DNA from: JAXGXJ01 sp963816155
Lineage (GTDB): Bacteria; Actinomycetota; Thermoleophilia; RBG-16-64-13
DNA length: 64,000 nt
Assembly (NCBI GenBank): GCA_963816155.1
Contig: CAWFJE010000002.1
Span: 310,001 to 374,000 of the forward strand
Direction: 5' to 3'
Shown: positions 43,773 through 52,606 of the stretch, piece after piece
Position numbering within the stretch: position 1 is the stretch's first letter
How the letters are laid out: every line of letters starts with the position of its first letter
Made by a program: the position numbers and the translations under genes
Notes under the pieces: generated by a model
Databases searched by the model: none
What the model was told of the DNA's origin: nothing
The model's input: the letters and a program-made list of their open reading frames with translations, nothing else

Positions 43773-43955
43773 GTGGGCGATTCCGATCCCAACCAGAAGT
43801 GGATATGCGAAGTCTGCGACTACGTCTACGACCCGGAGCAGGGCGATCCGGACCAGGGTATCCAGCCGGGGACATCGTTCGCCGACCTGCCTGATGACTG
43901 GCGTTGCCCGGACTGTGGGGTAGGTAAGGAGGACTTCCGGCCCCTCGACGAGTGA
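43773..43955 (+). CDS. Rubredoxin
   Basis: One-iron electron carrier of 60 residues with the two Cys loops WICEVCDYVYDPEQG and WRCPDCGVGKEDF. GTG 43773 follows AGGAGG by five bases. Likely electron donor to the rubrerythrin in this window. It converges on the aminotransferase gene 16 bases away. Confidence 0.95.
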   Translation: MGDSDPNQKWICEVCDYVYDPEQGDPDQGIQPGTSFADLPDDWRCPDCGVGKEDFRPLDE

Positions 43956-43971
43956 CCGGAGCCCCCTGCGG

Positions 43972-45348
43972 CTAGTAGTCTTTGAGGATGTCGATCATGA
44001 TGTCGGTGGCGAGCAGAGCGTAGTCCCGTGGGATGGTGAGCGGCGGCATGAAGCGGAAGACGTTGCCGTTGCGCCCGCAGGGGGTCATGAGGATGCCTCG
44101 GCTGAGGAGCTTCATGGCGATCTCACCCACCTTCTCCGGCGCCAGGGGTTCTTTGGTCTCGCGGTCGGCCACCACTTCGCAACCGATCATGAGACCCCGC
44201 CCCCGCACCTCTCCAATGCAGGGAGCCACGTCCATGCCCGCCCGCAGACGTGCCTTGATCTCCTCACCCAGCTGAGTGGCCCGGCCCAGGAGATCGGCCT
44301 CGGGGTCGGTAATTAGGTCGATGTTGGTGATGCATACTTCGCAGCTCATGGCGTTCCCCGCGAATGTACTGGGCTGCGAGCCGGGGGCGAGTCTCTCCTC
44401 GATGTCGGCTCGATAGGTGAGCCCGGCCATGGGCAAGTCCCCACCCATGCCCTTGCCCCAGGTGAGCATGTCGGGCACCACGCCCGAGTGTTCGATGGCC
44501 CACATCTTGCCCGTGCGTCCGGCGCCTGACTGCACTTCGTCGGCGATGTACAGACAGCCGTACTTCTCGCAGGCCGCCTTGATGAGATGGAAGAACTCGG
44601 GCTCGGGAGCCACGTAGCCGCCCTCCCCCTGCTGCGACTCCACGATGACCGCAGCAACATCATCCATGCCCGTGTAGGGGGTGTTGAGGATGTAGTCCAC
44701 GTACTTGCCGCACTGGTGCCGGCACTCCGGATACGTCATGTCAAAAGCGCAGCGATAGCAATAGGCGTAGGGAACGTGCGTGACCCCAGGGATCAGCGGT
44801 CCCCAGCCATGGCGATAGACGTAGCCGGTGGTGAGGGCCGCAGTGCCGCACCACACCCCGTGGTAGGCACCCTGGAAGGCGATTATCTGGCTGCGCCCCG
44901 TGTACTTGCGGGCGAACTTGATGGCCGTCTCCACCGCGTCGGACCCGGCCTGGAAGAACGAGGTGTGGCAGTTGCCCCGCAGCCCCTCGGGCATGACCTC
45001 TGAGACTCTCTTGGCCAGAGCGATGCGATTGGGGTTGGTGATGTCTGTGGTGTGCATGATGGTCTCGGACTGACGGCGGATGGCCTCCAGCACCTTGGGG
45101 TGCCCTCGCCCCACCGCGTTCACGGCCACCCCGGCCGCCATGTCGATGTAGAGATTGCCGTCGGCGTCCCTGGCTGTGGCCCCTTTGCCCTGCTCGAGGA
45201 TGACCGGGAAGTCGGCGCCGCCGCGTGTGAAGGCCTCATAGCGCGCCGACTCGGCCATGAGAGCGACCACCTTGGGACCCGGAATGGCCGTCACCACCTG
45301 AGGGGCGTCGGGAAAAGACAGTTCTTTGAGTTCGGCTTCAGAGATCAT
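43972..45348 (-). CDS. gabT: Class III aminotransferase (4-aminobutyrate aminotransferase-like)
   Basis: PLP enzyme of 458 residues that moves an omega-amino group to 2-oxoglutarate. The PLP lysine lies in LTWGKGMGGDLPMAG, the Asp in CLYIADEVQSGAGRTG, and the phosphate site in FFQAGSDAVETAIKFARKYTG. A cysteine-rich insertion (YAYCYRCAFDMTYPECRHQC) is common to anaerobe versions. ATG 45348 is five bases after GGAAG; the GTG two codons earlier overlaps that site. It precedes the Liv transporter genes by 52 bases downstream, suggesting amino-acid use. Exact amino donor unproven. Confidence 0.85.
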   Translation of the reverse strand: MISEAELKELSFPDAPQVVTAIPGPKVVALMAESARYEAFTRGGADFPVILEQGKGATARDADGNLYIDMAAGVAVNAVGRGHPKVLEAIRRQSETIMHTTDITNPNRIALAKRVSEVMPEGLRGNCHTSFFQAGSDAVETAIKFARKYTGRSQIIAFQGAYHGVWCGTAALTTGYVYRHGWGPLIPGVTHVPYAYCYRCAFDMTYPECRHQCGKYVDYILNTPYTGMDDVAAVIVESQQGEGGYVAPEPEFFHLIKAACEKYGCLYIADEVQSGAGRTGKMWAIEHSGVVPDMLTWGKGMGGDLPMAGLTYRADIEERLAPGSQPSTFAGNAMSCEVCITNIDLITDPEADLLGRATQLGEEIKARLRAGMDVAPCIGEVRGRGLMIGCEVVADRETKEPLAPEKVGEIAMKLLSRGILMTPCGRNGNVFRFMPPLTIPRDYALLATDIMIDILKDY

Positions 45349-45400
45349 CAGCACTTCCTTTCTATGCCAGGGGCCGAATTACAGCGGGCTCAGGTGAGAT

Positions 45401-46105
45401 TCATTCCCCGACCCCGAGATGCGTGGCCTTCACCGACTCGTTGTCGACAAGATCCTCGGGCGTGGACTCGTGCACGATGGTGCCCTTGCTCATGATGTAG
45501 GCGTAGTCGGCTACGCTCATGGCCATACCGAAGTCCTGCTCCACGAGGAGGATGGACTGACCGGCGTCCTTCAGTTCTTTGATCACCCGGAACACCTCAT
45601 CGACCACCACCGGCGCGAGGCCCTCCGAGGGCTCGTCGAAGAGCAGCAGGTCGGGATTGGTCATGAGCGCGCGGGCGATGGTGAGCATCTGCTGCTCGCC
45701 GCCGGAGAGGAGGTTTCCCTTGTTCCTGCGCCGCTCCTCCAGCTTGGGGAAGACCGTGAACACCTTCTCCAGCGTCCAAGGGTCTTCCTTGCCGGAGGTG
45801 CGCGCGGCCATAGTCAGGTTCTCGGCCACCGAGAGCGAAGAGAAGACCATCCTTCCTTGGGGAATGAGACCGATGCCCAGACGGGCGATCTTGTATGAAG
45901 GCAGGCCGACCAGTTCCTGGCCGTTGTACATGATGCTGCCTTTGCGCGGGGAGTTGAAACCCATGATGGAGCGGATGGTGGTGGTCTTGCCCATGCCGTT
46001 CCTCCCCAGAAGGGCCACGATGGTGGCGTCCTTCACTTCCAGGGAGACTCCCTGCAGGATATAGGAGTCGCCGTACCAGGTGTGGATGTCATCTATCCTG
46101 AGCAT
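45401..46105 (-). CDS. livF: Branched-chain amino acid-type ABC transporter ATPase LivF
   Basis: ATP-binding subunit of 234 residues. Walker A GRNGMGKTT, signature LLSGGEQQM, Walker B LLLFDEPSEGLAP, switch His replaced in the family by VEQD (ILLVEQDFGMAM). It lies six bases after livG and is the last gene of livKHMGF. The substrate may be amino acids or aromatic acids, as both are carried by this family. Confidence 0.93.
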   Translation of the reverse strand: MLRIDDIHTWYGDSYILQGVSLEVKDATIVALLGRNGMGKTTTIRSIMGFNSPRKGSIMYNGQELVGLPSYKIARLGIGLIPQGRMVFSSLSVAENLTMAARTSGKEDPWTLEKVFTVFPKLEERRRNKGNLLSGGEQQMLTIARALMTNPDLLLFDEPSEGLAPVVVDEVFRVIKELKDAGQSILLVEQDFGMAMSVADYAYIMSKGTIVHESTPEDLVDNESVKATHLGVGE

Positions 46106-46111
46106 CCTCGC

Positions 46112-46867
46112 TCACCCGGCCTGTCGGGACCGGCTGCCCATGTAGATGTCTCTGACCATAGGATTGGCCCGGATCTCGTCGCAGGTGCCCTCGCACGCGA
46201 TCTGGCCGTAGTGAAGCAGGACGACCCGGTCGGCCACTCCGAAGACGAGATCCATATCGTGGGCGATCATGAGCACGGTGATCTTCGATCCCAGCTCCCG
46301 GATACGCGCCGTAATGTCAGCACTCTCCGTGGTGGTCAGCCCACAACTCGGCTCGTCGAGCAGCAGCAACTCGGGTTCGCTGGCCAGACTAAGGGCGATC
46401 TCGAGTTTGCGCTGTTGGCCGTAGGCCAGCGAACTCACCAGCTCGTCCCGCAGATCCCAAATGCCGGCCGACTCAAGTAGTTGCTGAGCCGACGCCTGCA
46501 GCTCTTTGATCTTCATGAGATAGCGTACGACGTTGTAGCGCCCCTTCTGCACGCCCTGCAGCCCGATGAGCGCATTGACATGCACGGTCTGCTGCGGGAA
46601 CAGGCTGGTGATCTGGAACGACCGTGCCATGCCCATGTGGGTGCGCCCGTATACGGAGAGACGGGTGATGTCCTCCCCCTTGAAATGGACCGAGCCTGAG
46701 GACGGCTTGAGCTGGCCGGTCAACACGTTGAAGAGCGTGGTCTTACCGGCGCCGTTGGGACCTATGAGGGCCACCCTCTCCCCCGGCTCCACGCCGAAAG
46801 TGACTTCTTGGAGCGCCGCCAAGCCACCGAAGTGTATGGAGATATCGCGGACGTCAAGCAGAGCCAC
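46112..46867 (-). CDS. livG: Branched-chain amino acid-type ABC transporter ATPase LivG
   Basis: ATP-binding subunit of 251 residues with Walker A GPNGAGKTTLFN, the LivG mark MARSFQITSLF, signature SLAYGQQRKLEIA, and Walker B LLLLDEPSCGL. The start overlaps the livM end by 14 bases. The partner of LivF in the ATPase heterodimer. Confidence 0.93.
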   Translation of the reverse strand: MALLDVRDISIHFGGLAALQEVTFGVEPGERVALIGPNGAGKTTLFNVLTGQLKPSSGSVHFKGEDITRLSVYGRTHMGMARSFQITSLFPQQTVHVNALIGLQGVQKGRYNVVRYLMKIKELQASAQQLLESAGIWDLRDELVSSLAYGQQRKLEIALSLASEPELLLLDEPSCGLTTTESADITARIRELGSKITVLMIAHDMDLVFGVADRVVLLHYGQIACEGTCDEIRANPMVRDIYMGSRSRQAG

Positions 46868-47924
46868 GGATCAGCCTCCTCCATCCCCTGAGGATCCACA
46901 CACCCAGCCCCTCGGGTATCACCATGATGGTGAGCACGAAAAGGGCGCCCAGGATGAGCGGCCACCTGTCGGGAAGGTACAGACTGGCCAGATACTCGAT
47001 CCCTACGAAGAGCATGCTCGCCACCAGCGGGCCGAAGAAGACGGTGGCGCTGCCAAGGATCACTATCAGGAAGGCGATATCGCTGGTGATCATGGCCAGG
47101 TTGTTCGGATGCATGATCCCACCGAAATAGGCGAACAACACGCCGGCCACACCACCGAACACGGCGGCAATGATCCAGGAGGTGTATTTGTAGAGCCACG
47201 TGTTGTATCCCAGAGCCTGCATCCGCTTTTCGTTGTCATGGATGCCCCGCAGGGCATAGCCGTAGCGCGAGTTGACCACCCGGTACATGATGTACACACA
47301 GACCACCGTGACGAAGAACACCAGATAGTAGTAGCGGCTGGATGTCATGTCGACGCCAAAGCCGATGTCGGGTTCTGGGATGCCGGCCAGACCGGTGGAA
47401 CCGCCCGTGATGGGCCGTAGCGATATAGCCACGCGCGACAGTATCTCCCCGAAAGCGATAGTCGCCAGCAGGAAGTAGATGGGATTCGCGTTTCCCGCCC
47501 CCACCCCGAACACCCTGAAGGCGGGTACCCCGAGGATGGCCGCGACGATCGCCGTGATTATCATGGCCAGCAGCAGGCTCAGCCAGAAGTTGCCGATGCC
47601 CACCTTGAGAACGAACACTCCGGCTGCGTAGCCGCCCACCCCAAAGAAGGCGGCATGGCCGAAGCTGGGGATGCCCCCGTAGCCCCACAAGATGTTGAGA
47701 CTCATGCCGAAGAGCCCGTAGATCATCATCTTAGTGACCAGACTGGATATGAAGGAGGGGATGAAGAGCGGCAGGATGAGGATCAGGACTCCGATCACCA
47801 CCACCGGTAGCCCGACCTCGATGAAGGGACTGCGCGGCTGTCTCCGCACCGGGGCCTGCGCTCCGGCGCCCGACCCACTCACCACGGCTTCGTCCCCTTG
47901 CGTGCCCTCGTGCCTCTCTCCCAT
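46854..47924 (-). CDS. livM: Branched-chain amino acid-type ABC transporter permease LivM
   Basis: Permease of 356 residues. A charged, disordered N-terminus of about 30 residues is followed by about nine to ten transmembrane helices (MMIYGLFGMSLNILWGYGGIPSFGHAAFFG; IAFGEILSRVAISLRPITGGSTGLAGIP). ATG 47924 overlaps the livH stop by one base (TGATG). A longer upstream reading frame is antisense-like and rejected. Confidence 0.92.
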   Translation of the reverse strand: MGERHEGTQGDEAVVSGSGAGAQAPVRRQPRSPFIEVGLPVVVIGVLILILPLFIPSFISSLVTKMMIYGLFGMSLNILWGYGGIPSFGHAAFFGVGGYAAGVFVLKVGIGNFWLSLLLAMIITAIVAAILGVPAFRVFGVGAGNANPIYFLLATIAFGEILSRVAISLRPITGGSTGLAGIPEPDIGFGVDMTSSRYYYLVFFVTVVCVYIMYRVVNSRYGYALRGIHDNEKRMQALGYNTWLYKYTSWIIAAVFGGVAGVLFAYFGGIMHPNNLAMITSDIAFLIVILGSATVFFGPLVASMLFVGIEYLASLYLPDRWPLILGALFVLTIMVIPEGLGVWILRGWRRLIRGSA

Positions 47925-48784
47925 CAGAACACCTTCCTGCCGATGAGCCCGCTGGGCCTCACCAGGAGGATCACAATGAAGACGATGTAGGCGAGGAAGA
48001 GTGCGGCTTCGGGGATGTACGCCTTCCCGAACGTGTCCATGAGCCCGATGACCAACGCCCCCAGCATGGTGCCCTGGATGTAGCCCGTGCCACCGACCAC
48101 CACCACGATTAACGTCAGGAGAAGAAGATTGTCGCCCATGGACGGGTACGCCCCCAGAATGGGTGCGGCAAGGACGCCGGCGAGCCCGGCCAACGCCACT
48201 CCCAGGAGGAACACCAGCGTGCTCACCAAGCCGTAATTGACACCCAGGCCCGTGGTCATCTCCTTGTTGTCCATACCGGCCCGGATGACGGCCCCCCACC
48301 GGGTCCGATCCTGCATCCACCACAGCAATCCCAGCACTATCATCCCCACCACGGAGATGAAGACGCGATAGATGGGGAACGAGAGACCGCCCACTTGGAG
48401 AGCCCCAGTGAGGAACTCGGGCGTCTGGGCGATCTGAGCTCTGGGACCCCAGATCCACAGGATGACGTTGGCGATGATATAGGAGATCCCGATGGTGAGC
48501 ACCGCCTGCTCGGGGATCTTGTTGTAGAGATGTCTGAGGAAGAAGAAGTAGAGAAGGAGGCCGATGACGGCCAGCGCGATAGCCGCGATCACTATGGCCA
48601 GCCAGAAACTGTTCAGGGATTCGATCACCTGAAGACCAACGTACGCCCCCAAAACGAACAGGGCGCCGTGCGAGAGGTTGAGAACCCCCATGACGCCGAA
48701 GGTAAGAGAGAAGCCGGCGGCAAGGAGGAAGAGGATGAACGAATAGGAAAGACCGTTAAGTCCCGTGACCAGAGCTTGGCTCAT
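47924..48784 (-). CDS. livH: Branched-chain amino acid-type ABC transporter permease LivH
   Basis: Permease of 286 residues with about eight helices. FSLTFGVMGVLNLSHGALFVLGAY and VVVVGGTGYIQGTMLGALVIGLMDTF are typical. ATG 48784 follows GGGAGG by six bases; the upstream TTG overlaps that site. Confidence 0.92.
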   Translation of the reverse strand: MSQALVTGLNGLSYSFILFLLAAGFSLTFGVMGVLNLSHGALFVLGAYVGLQVIESLNSFWLAIVIAAIALAVIGLLLYFFFLRHLYNKIPEQAVLTIGISYIIANVILWIWGPRAQIAQTPEFLTGALQVGGLSFPIYRVFISVVGMIVLGLLWWMQDRTRWGAVIRAGMDNKEMTTGLGVNYGLVSTLVFLLGVALAGLAGVLAAPILGAYPSMGDNLLLLTLIVVVVGGTGYIQGTMLGALVIGLMDTFGKAYIPEAALFLAYIVFIVILLVRPSGLIGRKVF

Positions 48785-48874
48785 ACGCAACCTCCCTCCG
48801 CATGCATCACAACCCCAGTGGTCGTACCACCCCGAGACGCAACACCTTACGGATCCACGCTGCCCCTACCTGCC

Positions 48875-48911
48875 GCCCGGGGCTGCGCGCTCTTGGCGCG
48901 CAGCCCCGGGC
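48875..48911 (-). terminator. Hairpin between livK and livH
   Basis: A perfect 16-pair stem (48875-48890 with 48896-48911, arms GCCCGGGGCTGCGCGC and complement) and a five-base loop, 39 bases after the livK stop and 90 before livH. No T-run follows. Such hairpins commonly stabilise or partly terminate the message so that the binding protein is made in excess of the permeases. Confidence 0.65.
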
Positions 48912-48949
48912 GAACCTCCGCCTCGTGCCCTTTCAGAGGTACACGAGCA

Positions 48950-50197
48950 TCACTGCATATCCGTCAACGTACCCAAGAGAACCTGCTCATAGGTCTTGAC
49001 CGGCGCCCAGGTGAGCACGTCGCCCACCTTCTGGACCTCGAGCATGAAGAAGTCACGGGTGGCGATGAAGGCGTTCTCGTAAGGAACGATCTTCACCTGC
49101 CCCGCCGGGCTGTCGAAGCTCATGCTCGACATGGCCTCGATCACCTTGGCCGGCGTGGTGTCGCCTCCGGTGGCCTTCAATCCCTCCAGATACATCATGA
49201 CGCCCTGCCACGCGCCATAGGCCTGCGGGGTGGGCTTTTCGCCTGGATACAGCACCTCGAAAGCGGCGATGAAGTCCTTGTTCTGCTGGTTATCCACGCT
49301 CCATGCGTAGTAGTCGCAGGCGAGCATGCCCAGCGAGATGTCGCCAAGCTCGGCCAGTTGGGCATCGGAGAAGTTGTTCGACATGGGGACCGCCAACACG
49401 CCCTCGAGCCCGTAGTCGTTGAACTGCTTCACGAACGGCACTGCGCCATTGCCGAAGATCCAGTTCACGGTGACGTCGGCCGGCTTCATGGCCGTCAAGT
49501 AGGCGCTGAAGTCGACCACGTCAAGAGGCACGTAGTTCTCACTCAGCACCTCTCCGCCGCCCTCCTCGACGAAGGCCTTCTTGAAGCCCTCCGTGAGGGC
49601 GTAGGCGGGAGTGTCGTCGTAGTTGATGACGTTGGCCGTCTTGTAGCCCAACTCGGCCAGGTACTTGCCAAAGTAGTAGCCGTGGGAATCGAAGAACCCG
49701 GTGTGGATGAAGGCCAGCCCATTGGCCGTCTCCAGGTTCTCGGTGGGCTGTCCCACGATGGAGATCTGAGGGATCCCGGACGATTTGCCCAGATAGTCGG
49801 CCACCGACTTGGCCGAGGGCGAGAAGATGGGGCCGATCATGCAGTTGATGTTGTCGCTCTCCACCAACTTACGGGCCTTGTCAACGGCGACGACGGGATC
49901 GGAACCGTTGTCCTCTTTGAGGTACTCGAGAGGACGACCTTCCCACTGGTTATCCATCATCGCGAGCGCGGTCAGGATGCCTTTCTCGGCCAGTTCCGTG
50001 TCGTAAGCCATGAAGCCGGTGAACCCTTCGGTGAAACCGAACTTGATGGGTTCTCCGTTCGCCGCGGCCGTAGTATCGGTGCCACCCGCGGCGGTTGTAG
50101 TTGTCTCCTCATCGCCACCGCAGGCCGCGGCGAGGACCGACACCCCCAGTAGGACGACGAGCGTCAGCACGAGTAGGATCGATCGTCTCTTGCTCAT
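48950..50197 (-). CDS. livK: ABC transporter solute-binding lipoprotein, Liv/HAAT type
   Basis: Periplasmic-type binding protein of 415 residues, anchored as a lipoprotein. The signal peptide ends in lipobox VLAAAC at about residue 26, followed by a Thr/Gly/Ala linker (ETTTTAAGGTDTTAAA) common in actinobacteria. The type I binding fold shows ARKLVESDNINCMIGPIFSPSAKSVADYL and ELGYKTANVINYDD. First gene of livKHMGF. The substrate is unknown. The 177-base gap before it (50198-50374) has AT-rich stretches suited to a promoter, without a convincing match. Confidence 0.92.
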   Translation of the reverse strand: MSKRRSILLVLTLVVLLGVSVLAAACGGDEETTTTAAGGTDTTAAANGEPIKFGFTEGFTGFMAYDTELAEKGILTALAMMDNQWEGRPLEYLKEDNGSDPVVAVDKARKLVESDNINCMIGPIFSPSAKSVADYLGKSSGIPQISIVGQPTENLETANGLAFIHTGFFDSHGYYFGKYLAELGYKTANVINYDDTPAYALTEGFKKAFVEEGGGEVLSENYVPLDVVDFSAYLTAMKPADVTVNWIFGNGAVPFVKQFNDYGLEGVLAVPMSNNFSDAQLAELGDISLGMLACDYYAWSVDNQQNKDFIAAFEVLYPGEKPTPQAYGAWQGVMMYLEGLKATGGDTTPAKVIEAMSSMSFDSPAGQVKIVPYENAFIATRDFFMLEVQKVGDVLTWAPVKTYEQVLLGTLTDMQ

Positions 50198-50374
50198 TCC
50201 CTGCCTCCTTGCCTCGTTCCCGGACCGCAGCGTCAGTCCCCCTCCTCGAAAGACGGGCGCCAGCGCTTAGCATATATTACAACAGTGGAGCCGCTTGTGG
50301 CCCTGTACCATCATATAAAGTGAGTGCCCGCAAGCCGGCCATAAGGACAGTCGAACCGTCAATGCGCTCCGAAG

Positions 50375-51187
50375 TCACCAACTCCAGTTGCTACCCACGC
50401 CGACCTGGCTGTTGACCTTCTGAGCCCCATCCACCTGCTCGGCGACTTCCTGGATGGCGCTCACGACGCCCCCATTCGCCGCGACCCCGGTGATGAGGAC
50501 GGTCCCCGCATCGGCACCCACGCGGATGTTGGCCGTCCGGGTGCGCTGGTCTTTGGTCAGCGCCTCCCACACAAAACTGCTCAAGCACAGGTTCTCGAAG
50601 GCCTTGCGTGAGGCGACGGTCTGCTGGAAGTCATCAAGGCGGGTCATCTGCGCGAGCGTCGCCACAGCGCCGTCGACGCTGATGTCGTCAAGATTCAGGA
50701 CCACGTCGTACAGACTGGGGTCCTGCCACTCGACACCGTAGAGGAATCGCGTCCATTTGATCAGTTGGGAGTCCAGCTTCCGCAGATGTGCGGCCGCCTC
50801 CTTCCGGCTCATGTGGAAGTCCTCCATGAGTGCCGCGATACGGGCATCTGCGCCGGCGATGATCCGCACACGCAGCACGTGTGGGATCCCACCCAACAGT
50901 AGGTGACCTGCGTAACCGTGGTAGACAAGACCGCCGGCCTGTGCGCGCCGCAGCAAGGCGGCCCTCACCAGGTTCAGATGGGCCGGGATGCGTCCCGGCG
51001 TCTTCTCCCAGAAGCGTGGCGGGTCTTCGAGCGTCGAGCGCAATTCCTGTTCGTCGACGCCCGATTCGAGAGCCGCTTCGAGCACGACTTCGCGGCTCAC
51101 GCAGGGGTGATCCAGTTCCCTCGCCAGGTTCTCGGCCACAGCTATGCCGCCGGTATAGGAACCTCTGGAGATAGCGACGATGGCCAT
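50375..51187 (-). CDS. Cytidylate kinase-like protein with C-terminal BON-like domain
   Basis: Protein of 270 residues. The N-terminal part (about 1-195) belongs to the cytidylate-kinase-like family (MAIVAISRGSYTGGIAVAENLARELDHPCVSREVVLEAALESG, quoted as the first motif SRGSYTGG and the later DEQELRSTLEDPP). RVRIIAGADARIAALM and LDSQLIKWTRFLYGVEWQDPSLYDVVLNLD follow. The last 60 residues (RTANIRVGADAGTVLITGVAANGGVVSAIQEVAEQVDG in short: a BON-type fold) may bind membrane or ligand. It directly follows the MFS gene. Function is not known. Confidence 0.7.
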   Translation of the reverse strand: MAIVAISRGSYTGGIAVAENLARELDHPCVSREVVLEAALESGVDEQELRSTLEDPPRFWEKTPGRIPAHLNLVRAALLRRAQAGGLVYHGYAGHLLLGGIPHVLRVRIIAGADARIAALMEDFHMSRKEAAAHLRKLDSQLIKWTRFLYGVEWQDPSLYDVVLNLDDISVDGAVATLAQMTRLDDFQQTVASRKAFENLCLSSFVWEALTKDQRTRTANIRVGADAGTVLITGVAANGGVVSAIQEVAEQVDGAQKVNSQVGVGSNWSW

Positions 51188-52507
51188 TCATCCCCCTTCC
51201 TGGCTCGGGACGGTGTCCGTCGCCATTGCGTGCCCAGGTGTGCCCAGATGCCGGCTGACCAGAGCAAGGACGGCCGCCACGCCCATCAGCGCGAAGATGA
51301 TGATGTACGAGAGGTCGGACGAACCTGTCCGGTCTTGTATCAAGCCGTTCAACCAGGGCATGATCAGTCCGGCCGAGCCGAAAGCGGCGAAGAGGCAGCC
51401 GTAGTTGAGCCCGAAGTTCCGGATCCCGAAATACTCTTTGCTGGCGGCTGGGAATACCGCCAAGTTGGCGCCGTAGTTGAACCCCAGGAAGAACACGATG
51501 ATCAAGATCACCGGCCAGGTACTGCCCCCGTCGCTCAGCATGTACAGGACCGCGACCACGCCTGCCTGAAACACGAACTCACCGAACAGGGTCCATTGCC
51601 GGCCGATCCTGTCCGAGATGACACCGGCCAAGATGCGGCCGCTGCTGTTGCCCACGGCGAGGACCACGACGGCGAGAAACGCCAGAGACCCGAGTGCATG
51701 TTTGCCCAGGTCTGCGGCTACGCTGATAAACATGAGTCCGGCGGCGGCTCCGATGAAATACATGACGAAGAGCAGCCAGAACTGCGCGGTGCGCAGCATG
51801 GCACGGACTTCGAACTCAACAGGGTCACGACGCGACGCGCCCCGAGCATGCTGCAGCGGCTCGATCAGGTGACCCTCCGGCGGGTTGCGGACGAAGAGAG
51901 CCAGGCCCCCGACGACCACCCAGATCACTATGCCCAAGGTGATCATGGTCGCCGGCACCCCTTTCTCTACCATCCCCGAGGCGGTGGTCGTCTCGAAGAC
52001 GCCGAGTAGCCAAGAGGTGAGCGGCGCCAGGACGAGGGGCGCCAGGCCGAAGCCCGCCACGACGATGCCGGTGATCAGGCCGGTACGCCCGGGGGCGAAC
52101 CACTTGATCGCGGCCGGCGTCGTAGCGCAGTAGCCAAACCCCACTCCGCTGCCCGTCACCACTCCGAAGCCGATCAAGTAGGCGATCAGGGACGACCCGC
52201 CCAGCCCGGAGATGATGCACCCGAGGCCCGCAAGAAAGCCGCCGATGAGGATCGCGATGCGTGGTCCATAGCGGTCTTGGAGCCGACCGGCGGGGATCAT
52301 CGTAAGGGCGAAGAACACGGTCATCATCGAATAGGGCAAGGCCATATCGGCGTTGCTCCAGCCCCACGAGGCCGGGATGCCGCCCTTGACCACGCTCCAG
52401 ACATACAGGATACCGAGCACCAGGCCGATGCCCGCTGCGGCGAACGCGACAAGCCAGCCGCGATAGAAGCTGATCGTGATGTTGACTTGGGTCGAGGTGC
52501 TCTTCAT
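51188..52507 (-). CDS. MFS transporter, oxalate/formate antiporter (OFA) family
   Basis: Twelve-helix carrier of 439 residues. Family marks are FYRGWLVAFAAAGIGLVLG at the first helix, GRLQDRYGPRIAILIGG between helices 2 and 3, and FLGFNYGANLAVFPAASKEYFGIRN in the second half, the typical OFA loop. Such carriers exchange monocarboxylates. ATG 52507 is preferred because a conserved N-terminus follows; ATG 52561 is possible. Its neighbours on one side are the indolepyruvate oxidoreductase genes, so export of arylacetates or other acids is conceivable. Confidence 0.87.
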   Translation of the reverse strand: MKSTSTQVNITISFYRGWLVAFAAAGIGLVLGILYVWSVVKGGIPASWGWSNADMALPYSMMTVFFALTMIPAGRLQDRYGPRIAILIGGFLAGLGCIISGLGGSSLIAYLIGFGVVTGSGVGFGYCATTPAAIKWFAPGRTGLITGIVVAGFGLAPLVLAPLTSWLLGVFETTTASGMVEKGVPATMITLGIVIWVVVGGLALFVRNPPEGHLIEPLQHARGASRRDPVEFEVRAMLRTAQFWLLFVMYFIGAAAGLMFISVAADLGKHALGSLAFLAVVVLAVGNSSGRILAGVISDRIGRQWTLFGEFVFQAGVVAVLYMLSDGGSTWPVILIIVFFLGFNYGANLAVFPAASKEYFGIRNFGLNYGCLFAAFGSAGLIMPWLNGLIQDRTGSSDLSYIIIFALMGVAAVLALVSRHLGTPGHAMATDTVPSQEGG

Positions 52508-52561
52508 AGGTTCCGGAGTAGAAGTTTTCAATACTATAGAGGACGTGGAGATCGGGAACAC

Positions 52562-52598
52562 CCGGAGCGGGCGGTGCCCGTGGCACCGCCCGCTCCGG
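52562..52598 (-). terminator. Terminator after iorB
   Basis: A perfect 17-pair stem (52562-52578 with 52582-52598, arm CCGGAGCGGGCGGTGCC) with a three-base loop begins nine bases after the iorB stop. No T-run follows, as often seen in GC-rich genomes. Confidence 0.75.
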
Positions 52599-52606
52599 AC
52601 CCTACG

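Noticed and set aside
46854..48458. Longer N-terminal form of LivM
   Set aside because: The extra 178 residues lie over livH in another frame and look like a shadow; ATG 47924 overlaps the livH stop in the normal coupled way.
48395..50152. Plus-strand frame of 585 codons opposite livH and livK
   Set aside because: Antisense shadow; no domain, and it would cover two well-supported genes.
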